Positions 7,425 through 14,121 of a DNA stretch of 21,365 bases are shown in pieces. This stretch comes from a virus. Within the stretch, counting starts at the first letter, position 1. Each line of letters begins with the position of its first letter. Both the position numbers and the translations under genes were made by a program. The stretch lies in the IMG/VR virus record IMGVR_UViG_3300042332_001946, positions 1-21,365 of that record. One strand, given 5' to 3'. The notes under the pieces were generated by a model that saw only the letters and a list, made by a program, of their open reading frames with translations, was not told the origin of the DNA and made no database searches.

Positions 7425-8261
7425 CATTTTTGTTAAAATTTCGATTACTTGCTCCTGTGTATATTGAGGAGGTTGATTTGGATAATATCCATGTTTATTT
7501 TTATAGATCTCTCGACCAGCCATTACATCCTTCATCCATTCTGATTTATCTTTCGCAATAGATGAATTTTCAATTGCGCCCGGCGCTTCTTCGATCAACT
7601 CATGACTATCGGCAAGATCAGCAAACCACCAAAACGGAGGATGATAACCTGCTTTGATAATGTAGTTTGTTGAGCTTACGTGCTCCCAACAATTTTTAAA
7701 GTCTTCGCACATGTAGCCCAGACCTTGCTCCAACAATGTTTTTGTAAAAAACGAGAACATTGCAACAGTGTGCTCGTATAGAGCAATTTTACAAACTTTA
7801 TAATCTACGATTAATTTTGGGTTCGGTTCAGTTTTTTCATCGAGCAAGTGTCTGTTATGTAGATCAAAATCTTTAATAGTCTGTTTGCGGTTAAATGGAG
7901 AACCTGGGCCGTAATTGAAGTGATGTATGCCGCTAACCTTATGAGCTTCCACATATTTTTGAAAGATTGCCTTATCTTTAATTATCATGTCATCTTCGAT
8001 AATAAAGATATAATCACAATCTTTATCAAGTAGATGCTTCATTGCTCTGTTTTTAGACTTAGCGACTCCTTGATTAGTTTCATTTTGCAACCACGTTCCA
8101 AAGTCTAATTTAAACCCATCGATTGGTTTTCCGTCATTAACAACAACCAGCTCATCAATAACATCTTCACAAGGTGCTAAAGACTTCAGTAAACCCTTCA
8201 AATAGCTTATTCTCTCATGGGTTACGATTCCGACGGCAATTTTTTCTTTTGTATCATTCAT
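7407..8261 (-). CDS. GT-A glycosyltransferase, family 2
   Basis: 284 residues. IAVGIVTHERISYLKGLLKSL opens a GT2 fold. ELVVVNDGKP carries the first acidic pair. NETNQGVAKSKNRAMKHLL is the N-x-G-x-x-x-x-x-N-x-G-like segment, and FIIEDDM (Glu89-Asp90-Asp91) is the DXD-type metal site. The C-terminal part is rich in Trp (WWFADLADSHEL) and may form an acceptor site. Its ATG overlaps the end of the gp47-like gene as ATGAATGA, so it is translated with the recombination block. It heads the glycan island that the tnpB element splits. The sugar is unknown. Confidence 0.85.
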   Translation of the reverse strand: MNDTKEKIAVGIVTHERISYLKGLLKSLAPCEDVIDELVVVNDGKPIDGFKLDFGTWLQNETNQGVAKSKNRAMKHLLDKDCDYIFIIEDDMIIKDKAIFQKYVEAHKVSGIHHFNYGPGSPFNRKQTIKDFDLHNRHLLDEKTEPNPKLIVDYKVCKIALYEHTVAMFSFFTKTLLEQGLGYMCEDFKNCWEHVSSTNYIIKAGYHPPFWWFADLADSHELIEEAPGAIENSSIAKDKSEWMKDVMAGREIYKNKHGYYPNQPPQYTQEQVIEILTKMAEKSR

Positions 8262-9333
8262 GAGATGTTTGACAGATTTTATATAATTCTAAACATTTAT
8301 CAAGCACTTCTTTTTTGGTAGCTAGCGTTTCTACATGATCAACAAATTCATGAAATGCTGTTTCGATATCAATTGAAAGTTTTTTAACTTCCTTTGTATC
8401 AATTTGAGCATCGTCCAAGATATTGAACTCTGTGCGAAATTGAAGAGGACCATATTGAGTAAGCTTTGTAATAAGCATATCAAGAGTCAACGTGTCAATC
8501 TTCGTATCAACATAAACACTAACAATATTTCCTTTAACGATACTCGGAAGGTCTTGATATTTCTTTTCAATCAATTCAGAAATTTTTAGTCGATAATGTT
8601 TAGGACTCACTGGATTTTCAACAAACTCTATATCGTTCAAGTCATCAAAGTTGATAATTGAAACTCCTTTTGTTTGACCTCTGTCTCCAAAATCCATTTC
8701 ATAAGGAGAACCAAGATACAAAACATAGCGATTTTCATAAATTCTATGATCTCTGCAATGAAAGTGACCGCTGACAACAGCACAGACTTTCTTGAGTAGC
8801 TCAGACGAAGACTCGCCATGATCACAAATCTTTGTTGCGTTCATTTTAAAGTTGGTTATTTCAAAGTGACCGAGAAGCATATCTGCTTGATCTAACAAGC
8901 TTGTATCAGTTTTCCATGGACAAAACGTAACCTTCTTTTCTCCAACCAAAAGAGTCGTTGGTGTAGAATATACATGCACGTTACTTCTCTCTAAAATTTC
9001 TATCGAGTTAATCTCAACAGTTGAAGACAAAAATGCATCATGATTACCAGGAATCATATGAATCTCGAACTCTTGCAATTCATCAAAAAATTTCTTAGCA
9101 ACATGCAGAGTATTAACACCAATCTCGTGTCGATCATGGAAGACATCTCCTCCAAAGAAGATTGTATCTAGCTTATGATATTTCATCACACTCTTAATCC
9201 ACTGAGCAATACCAAGTGCGGTATTGTGCCAGGTCTGAGAGTTTTGATGCACTCCCAAATGCAAGTCAGAAAAGAAAAGAACCTTATTGTTTCTCGGATT
9301 AATCTTCAGAGTATCCATTTTGTGTATAATCAT
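8254..9333 (-). CDS. 47: SbcD/Mre11-like nuclease subunit (T4 gp47-like)
   Basis: 359 residues from ATG 9333 (ATGAGCG before it is a weak ribosome site); ATG 9318 is an alternative. The metallophosphoesterase motifs are intact and in order: FSDLHLG (Asp23, His25), GGDVFHDRHE (Asp63), GNHD at 96-99, GHFE at 155-158 and SGHFH at 188-192. T4 gp47 is 339 residues and works with the SMC-like ATPase gp46 in DNA end resection, recombination and host DNA breakdown. No gp46 is in this window: the next gene downstream is a glycosyltransferase, unlike T4, where 46 follows 47. It overlaps the gp55-like gene by 35 bases, as a 55-47 pair would. Confidence 0.9.
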   Translation of the reverse strand: MIIHKMDTLKINPRNNKVLFFSDLHLGVHQNSQTWHNTALGIAQWIKSVMKYHKLDTIFFGGDVFHDRHEIGVNTLHVAKKFFDELQEFEIHMIPGNHDAFLSSTVEINSIEILERSNVHVYSTPTTLLVGEKKVTFCPWKTDTSLLDQADMLLGHFEITNFKMNATKICDHGESSSELLKKVCAVVSGHFHCRDHRIYENRYVLYLGSPYEMDFGDRGQTKGVSIINFDDLNDIEFVENPVSPKHYRLKISELIEKKYQDLPSIVKGNIVSVYVDTKIDTLTLDMLITKLTQYGPLQFRTEFNILDDAQIDTKEVKKLSIDIETAFHEFVDHVETLATKKEVLDKCLELYKICQTSHE

Positions 9334-9787
9334 CGCTCATCGCATTGTGAGTATTTTTCCGACAGGGAATTTCCCCACTACATACATGACTCTCATAAAC
9401 GTCTTCTTGATATCTCTTAAGCGTTTCAAAGTCTCGCTTATGCTTTTTAATACAATTCTGAAAAGCATGGTAAGCAACTTTAGTAAAATATGAAAAAGGA
9501 TTGTAACCAGAATTGCATTTAAAACGCTTCCTGCGAAGAGCAGTCATCATCTTTACAATTGCATCTCCCTGCATTTCCGTTTTGAAAGAATACGAGTAAA
9601 AGTTTCGAGCAAGTCCGAGACGAACAGCAATCATCTGAACCATAGCAGCCAAACTTTCAGACAAAACATCCGTGTCATAATATTCCCGAATCTGTCTTTC
9701 CATTTCTACTGGATCGATATAAACATCCTTCAGTTCTTCTTTGGTTCTCCTTACTCTTTTAATTGGTACAATTTTTTCATTTTTCAT
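9299..9787 (-). CDS. 55: Late-transcription sigma factor (T4 gp55-like)
   Basis: 162 residues (T4 gp55 is 185). Residues 67-121 align by eye with the T4 core, where RFNFSGYTQSWKQEM...IEASIKGL and [23 protein letters not shown] correspond to ARNFYSYSFKTEMQGDAI and NPFSYFTKVAYHAFQNCIKKHKR here. This is the diverged sigma-70 region 2 that recognises the TATAAATA late -10 element. The N-terminus is basic (IKRVRRTKEELK) and the C-terminus is Ser/Asn/Asp-rich. It binds host RNA polymerase core and, with gp33- and gp45-like partners not seen here, starts late transcription. It lies just upstream of the gp47-like gene. It has no clear ribosome site. Confidence 0.82.
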   Translation of the reverse strand: MKNEKIVPIKRVRRTKEELKDVYIDPVEMERQIREYYDTDVLSESLAAMVQMIAVRLGLARNFYSYSFKTEMQGDAIVKMMTALRRKRFKCNSGYNPFSYFTKVAYHAFQNCIKKHKRDFETLKRYQEDVYESHVCSGEIPCRKNTHNAMSDDYTQNGYSED

Positions 9788-9816
9788 AACGGTTTGTAGA
9801 CTATATGTTAGTAAAT

Positions 9817-11259
9817 TTACTTTTCAACTAACTGATTCAAAATTAATGGAATTTTTTCTGATTCATATAATCTTTTCCTTTCTTCGAAGTGTTTATAACC
9901 ATAATTTAAGCAAGTATCAGCAATATCAAAAATTGTTGCCATTTCTTTTGTGTGATGCAAGCGCAAACTACGACCAATTGACTGAATGATTTTAATGCGA
10001 GCTTTTCCAATAGAAGCAAAAATAATATTGTGCAAATTTTTAATTGAAATGCCAGTAGAAAAGATTTTAGAAATTGCTATACAAACAACTCCGCTCGTTG
10101 TCTCCATAATTTGCTTGATTTTCTCTCGCTCCTCAACCTCAACAGACCCTTGCACGAAAAATACTTGCCTTTCTGTTTTATCTTTTAGATATTCAAGTAG
10201 GTGCTCACCGTGAACAATACGGTCAACAAGAATAAGAGTATTTGTTTCTAGATTATTAACAAGTTTTGTAATAACGGAATTTCTATACTCATTTGTGTGA
10301 AGCCAAGTAGTTTCTTCTTCATAACCAGCTGTTGGATTTGACATTGAAGGCTTGGTAAATTTTGGAATATTTTTGTACTCTAGTTCTAAACCAACAACTC
10401 GAACTTTTGAAATAAATTGTTCTTGGCGGAGATCGATTGATTTCTTTCTATAAAGGATTGGTCCGAAGATTCTATTGATAGACCAAACGTCATATTTGTT
10501 TTCTGGTAAGGAACCAGTGAAGCCAAACATATGTTTGCACTTAAGATCTTTTATAAGTTTGGCTATCTTATCTGCCGTTCCCATTTTGTGGCACTCGTCG
10601 CAAATAACAACTTGAAAATTATTCAAAACACTTTGATCTTGCTTCTTTGAAAGAAGAATTTGATTATTTGCAACAACAATTTTTGTATTTTGAAATTCGT
10701 AACTTCCGGTCCACTTTGAAACTAAACTTGGATCAATACCATAATCTAAAAAGTCTTGAAATGTTTGCTGAACAAGTTGAATGTCTGGAACAAGAACAAG
10801 AATGTTATAATCTTTATTTTTTAAAACTGTGCTTGCCATCAAAGCAATAACAAGAGTCTTTCCAGCAGATGTCGGAAGAACAATAACTCCTCTTCCTTTT
10901 TGCAGGGCAACTGTTGCTGACTCGATTTGATAATCTCTCGGAGTCAAATTAAGATCAATTGGAGAATCGCCTAACGAATCAATTTTTGTTGCATCTAAAA
11001 ATGCTTGTGAAGCTTTTAGTTTTAAAGAAGGAAATTTAATCTTGATTTCTGCGCAAATTTCTTCAAAAAATGGATCATCAAAATTGCCTTTGTTTGTTAT
11101 TGCATATTTCCGAACTGGCATGTTTCTTCCGGTTCTTCTTTTGAGAAACAAAAGCGCTTTATCTTCAGCAGAAAAGTGCTCTCTAATTTGTCCCAAATAT
11201 TCAGAAACAATTTGAGGCTTTCTTGCAACAGAATCATAATCAAATAAAACTTCATTCAT
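9817..11259 (-). CDS. uvsW: UvsW-like superfamily 2 DNA helicase
   Basis: 480 residues, shorter than T4 UvsW (587). Motifs in order: LTPRDYQIES (Q-motif region near 105-114), PTSAGKT at 129-135 (Walker A), DECH at 221-224 (motif II), GFTGSLPEN (motif III), and QSIGRSLRLHH at about 426-436 (motif VI arginine fingers). UvsW is an ATP-dependent branch-specific helicase that unwinds R-loops and reverses forks, helping the shift from origin- to recombination-dependent replication. Its ATG overlaps the stop of the AAA ATPase gene as ATGAATGA, and a 29-base gap separates it from the gp55-like gene. Confidence 0.88.
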   Translation of the reverse strand: MNEVLFDYDSVARKPQIVSEYLGQIREHFSAEDKALLFLKRRTGRNMPVRKYAITNKGNFDDPFFEEICAEIKIKFPSLKLKASQAFLDATKIDSLGDSPIDLNLTPRDYQIESATVALQKGRGVIVLPTSAGKTLVIALMASTVLKNKDYNILVLVPDIQLVQQTFQDFLDYGIDPSLVSKWTGSYEFQNTKIVVANNQILLSKKQDQSVLNNFQVVICDECHKMGTADKIAKLIKDLKCKHMFGFTGSLPENKYDVWSINRIFGPILYRKKSIDLRQEQFISKVRVVGLELEYKNIPKFTKPSMSNPTAGYEEETTWLHTNEYRNSVITKLVNNLETNTLILVDRIVHGEHLLEYLKDKTERQVFFVQGSVEVEEREKIKQIMETTSGVVCIAISKIFSTGISIKNLHNIIFASIGKARIKIIQSIGRSLRLHHTKEMATIFDIADTCLNYGYKHFEERKRLYESEKIPLILNQLVEK

Positions 11260-12466
11260 AACAGATCTTTGCTAAAATTTGTTCTGCTGAAAAATTCTCA
11301 AGAACCATTTCTTGCAATGACGCAACAGTTATAGCTGGTTTGATTTTAATATCTTTCAAAGATTTGTCAAATAGCGGGAAAAAATTCTTAAAAAATGATT
11401 CAAGAATTTCGTTGCTAACATAGTTGATACCAATCTTTAAATCAAAACGACCAGGCCTCAGCAAAGCAGAATCAAGTTTTTCAATGTGATTTGTCGTGGC
11501 TATCAAGATTCTTCCATCAACTCCTGCAAAGCCATCAATTGCATTCAAAATTTCTGATAATCCAGCCATTCCTAGACCGCTTTTGAGTTTATCTGTATTG
11601 GTCTTGTGAACAAATTCTTCTTTAAAATCATCATCTTCTCGCGAATGCGTAAATGTTTGACAATCAATGTCCTCAATAACAATTACGCACTTTTCTTGCA
11701 ATTTTTCAAATGCATCTTCAATTTTAAGAAATGCATTTGTCGGAATATAATAAATTGGATAACTAAAGTGTGAAGCAATTGCTTTAATGAGGCTCGTTTT
11801 TCCGGTTCCCGGCGGTCCGTAAAGCATAATGCCAAGTTGATACGGAATCCCTTTCTCAAGGTACCAGTTTTCGTCCTTAATGAAAGATTCAATTCTTGAA
11901 ATTAACAAGTCTTTCTTTTCTTGCTCAATAAAAATAGAATCAAGACTTCTTTTATTGACATCTTTCAACCAATGCCAATCTCCATTATATTTGTGCAATT
12001 TAACTTTATTTTTCAAGTCGTGTTGCTTCTCAATTTCTGTGAGCAGATCCTGAAACAACGCTTTTGATCTTCCAAATTTAGTTATAACAACCAATTCCTT
12101 ATCTCTTTCTGTTTGATTTGCTTGATCTTTTTCTAACCAAACGAACAAAGGAGTTCTTTTAAACCAAATTACGTGCCAACCATAACCAACTGTAAATACA
12201 ACATTCTCTTCTCCCCATCTTCCGTTCGAGATTTTTAATTGACGAAAATTTTCATTCTTATAATTTGTTTCAATCCACTTTAAAAAATTATAAAAGCTGT
12301 TGTGTTGACTCGTTATCGTAACAGAAGTTGTAAACTCTCTCTTAAAGAAATTGACAATCTTTCCGGGAACATCTTTTAGCCAAAATGAAATAATGCCAGC
12401 ACTTCCCAAGCCCAAACCGGTCTGAAGAATGTGATTGTTAGCAATTATTTCAGTCAATAAACTCAT
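11252..12466 (-). CDS. BCS1-like AAA ATPase with N-terminal membrane segment
   Basis: 404 residues. Residues 12-30 (HILQTGLGLGSAGIISFWL) look like a membrane segment, as in mitochondrial BCS1, followed by a BCS1-N-like domain (about 45-200). The AAA core has GPPGTGKT at 217-224, VIVIEDID at 261-268, ATTN at 323-326 (sensor 1) and LRPGR at 336-340. GLSEILNAIDGFAGVDGRI is the BCS1 subgroup signature. BCS1 moves a folded protein across a membrane. Phage homologues are known, but their job is not established. It lies between uvsY and uvsW, where T4 has small genes, with ATGA overlap on one side and ATGAATGA on the other, so it is co-expressed with recombination genes. The link to recombination is inference. 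Confidence 0.85.
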   Translation of the reverse strand: MSLLTEIIANNHILQTGLGLGSAGIISFWLKDVPGKIVNFFKREFTTSVTITSQHNSFYNFLKWIETNYKNENFRQLKISNGRWGEENVVFTVGYGWHVIWFKRTPLFVWLEKDQANQTERDKELVVITKFGRSKALFQDLLTEIEKQHDLKNKVKLHKYNGDWHWLKDVNKRSLDSIFIEQEKKDLLISRIESFIKDENWYLEKGIPYQLGIMLYGPPGTGKTSLIKAIASHFSYPIYYIPTNAFLKIEDAFEKLQEKCVIVIEDIDCQTFTHSREDDDFKEEFVHKTNTDKLKSGLGMAGLSEILNAIDGFAGVDGRILIATTNHIEKLDSALLRPGRFDLKIGINYVSNEILESFFKNFFPLFDKSLKDIKIKPAITVASLQEMVLENFSAEQILAKICYE

Positions 12467-12876
12467 GTCGTTTCAAGAATTATAATCTTTGATAAATTAT
12501 TCATACCAAATTGTGCATCTCGCAAATTCATTTCTACCTTTGAAAGATACTCAACAAGAAATTCGTTGTTAGCAATTTCTTCATCAATTCTCACAATGGC
12601 TTCATGAGAAGCAATTGAATCTGAAATTGTTTTTGCATTCAGACCAACAGGAGATTCGTGTTCAATCTTTTGACGGAGTTTCTTGCAAGCAGATTCTTTA
12701 AGTTTTTTATAGCGTCCAATCTCTTGCTTATGGAACATTAGACGGCCAACCCAATAGTGCCTAACAGAAGCCAGGGTCATTTGAGCATCTTTCAAATTGA
12801 GTTCATCAAACTTTAGAAACTCAGCAATTTTTTCGTGATATTCGAGAAATAGATCAGCAGAAGATTTTTCAGACAT
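12463..12876 (-). CDS. uvsY: Probable UvsY recombination mediator
   Basis: 137 residues, the same length as T4 UvsY. It is helical and highly charged, with a central HYWVGRLMFHKQEIGRYKKLKESACKKLRQKIEHESP block that resembles the W...K...L...K..R pattern of the UvsY core, followed by a coiled-coil-like C-terminal half. Sequence identity to T4 is low, so the call relies on length, composition and position: in T4 uvsY is the neighbour of uvsW, separated only by tiny genes; here only the AAA ATPase separates them. UvsY loads the UvsX recombinase on gp32-coated single-stranded DNA. It forms an ATGA overlap with the ATPase gene. Confidence 0.6.
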   Translation of the reverse strand: MSEKSSADLFLEYHEKIAEFLKFDELNLKDAQMTLASVRHYWVGRLMFHKQEIGRYKKLKESACKKLRQKIEHESPVGLNAKTISDSIASHEAIVRIDEEIANNEFLVEYLSKVEMNLRDAQFGMNNLSKIIILETT

Positions 12877-13507
12877 AAAAATAGGCTAGATTGAATTGTT
12901 GATTAGAATTTTCGTCAACATAATAATTTTTAAAGCGTGGAAATATACCTTCGATCATTTTTATAAAAAAATTTAATTTTCTTTGTTCGCTTTTCAAAAT
13001 GTGGAAGTAAAGAATATCAGGAAACCTTTCGTTTCTTTCGTGAAGACTTGTTATAATTGCATCTCCAATGCCTTGAATAACCGAATAAGCATAATTCCCA
13101 AGTTTGTTCGTCGTTTTTATTTCATTTTCAGAATCTTTAAAATTTATAGTAATAATTGGATGATTGGTTTCGTCAACAGCTTTTTGCAAGCCAGCTAAAA
13201 AACGTCTATCTTCAAAATTCAAAAAAAGAGTATTTAACAAATTTTTATATATATGCTGCTTATCATAAAAGCTTACGCTTAACTCAAAAGACATACCATT
13301 AGTTGCAATTACTTCATACAAATCAGTATTTGCGTTCGAATCCACTTTTTCAAAAGACTCGTACAGCGGATACAAACTTTGTTTACAAATAATAAAAACA
13401 TCCCAAAAACGATCCCAGTTAAAATTATCTACGTTTTCAATTAGTAAATAATCATAGTTAGGGGCCTTTGTAGAATCATAAACTAACTCTAAGATTCTGT
13501 CGTTCAT
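12869..13507 (-). CDS. Unknown protein, paralogue of the 20585-21250 gene
   Basis: 212 residues, with no domain I can name. It aligns over its whole length with the protein at 20585-21250: shared blocks include LYESF/LYESL, DLYEVIATNG/DVYELVITNG, DILYFH/DIMFVH, FPRFKNYYVDEN/FPKFDKMFVDQT and the aromatic end LAYFYV/VAWFWK. It is soluble, aromatic-rich and acidic, with no signal or membrane segment. It lies just before uvsY, overlapping it by 8 bases. The paralogue opens the QueE block. A duplicated gene kept in two different operons suggests a real function, but I cannot say which. Confidence 0.9.
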   Translation of the reverse strand: MNDRILELVYDSTKAPNYDYLLIENVDNFNWDRFWDVFIICKQSLYPLYESFEKVDSNANTDLYEVIATNGMSFELSVSFYDKQHIYKNLLNTLFLNFEDRRFLAGLQKAVDETNHPIITINFKDSENEIKTTNKLGNYAYSVIQGIGDAIITSLHERNERFPDILYFHILKSEQRKLNFFIKMIEGIFPRFKNYYVDENSNQQFNLAYFYV

Positions 13508-13517
13508 TTAGTAAATC

Positions 13518-13871
13518 TTAGCGACTGTTCAAAATGCGATCAACGACTTTATAAATATTTGTAGCAGCTCTCTTCAAATGAGCTTCGGAAAGAGCTTCAG
13601 AAAGAACACTGCAACTATCAGTTTCAGTTTTTTCTAAGACATAGGGAGCAACTGCAACAATGAGATTATTTCTCATTAAAGGATTATTTACAGAAGAAGG
13701 AGTTTGCCTGCAAGAATTATTTGAGGAAGCATTCGAAAGCTCGTTTTTTAAACTTTTATTTTCTGATTCAAGAAGAGTATTTTCAGTCTCAAGAGCATCA
13801 ATATGTCCTTCAAGAGATTTAATAGTTCCAATAAGTTTATTAATGCATTCTGTAATTTCTGACGTTTCCAT
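13518..13871 (-). CDS. Small coiled-coil protein, unknown
   Basis: 117 residues from ATG 13871; the frame extends to a TTG at 13889 but ATG is preferred. Residues 3-46 form a strong coiled coil with regular leucine/isoleucine spacing (LIGTIKSLEGHIDALETENTLL and then LESENKSLKNEL). A Ser/Asn-rich linker follows, then a helical tail (ALSEAHLKRAATNIYKVVDRIL). I do not recognise the family. It is the first gene of the minus-strand run and lies 10 bases before the unknown gene. The coiled coil suggests it oligomerises or acts as an adaptor. Confidence 0.75.
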   Translation of the reverse strand: METSEITECINKLIGTIKSLEGHIDALETENTLLESENKSLKNELSNASSNNSCRQTPSSVNNPLMRNNLIVAVAPYVLEKTETDSCSVLSEALSEAHLKRAATNIYKVVDRILNSR

Positions 13872-14042
13872 GAAGAAATAATAAAACAAAAATTAAGAAT
13901 TTCAACAAAAAATACTAAACATGAATTTTAAAATTTTCTATGTCTTAAACATCCAATAAATCTATAAAAATATCTTAGAACGTATAAAAAAATATTTTCA
14001 GACCAAAACAAGATTTTTAAGTCATTTTGATTAAGTAAAATA
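13872..14042. other. AT-rich divergent intergenic region
   Basis: This 171-base stretch separates the start of the minus-strand recombination block from the plus-strand second tnpB. It is very AT-rich, with A- and T-runs, and no open frame of note. One weak minus-strand promoter-like pair exists (TTGAAA at 13905-13900, TATTAT at 13883-13878, 16-base spacer), but a start there would fall on the ATG. Promoters for both directions are expected here. I cannot assign them firmly. Confidence 0.5.
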
Positions 14043-14111
14043 TAGAGAGTGATCTTTAAAGCGTCAACTTCAAAGAAACTAAGCTGGAATAAAACCTAGC
14101 TGTCCTCTCTA
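14043..14111 (+). promoter_or_regulatory. Structured leader of the second tnpB-like gene
   Basis: A 7-bp stem (TAGAGAG at 14043-14049 with CTCTCTA at 14105-14111) encloses a second hairpin, AGCTGG at 14082-14087 with CC-T-AGCT at 14095-14101. The ATG follows 10 bases later. It may be the left-end structure of a transposon-like unit or a translation-control leader. There is no good ribosome site after it (GAAATTACTT). Confidence 0.4.
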
Positions 14112-14121
14112 GAAATTACTT

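Noticed and set aside
13549-13556. TATAAATA on the plus strand
   Set aside because: It is inside the minus-strand coiled-coil gene and points the wrong way for any gene nearby.
13878-13905. Sigma-70-like promoter TTGAAA-16-TATTAT before the minus-strand block
   Set aside because: The expected start would fall on the ATG itself, and such matches are common by chance in this AT-rich stretch.
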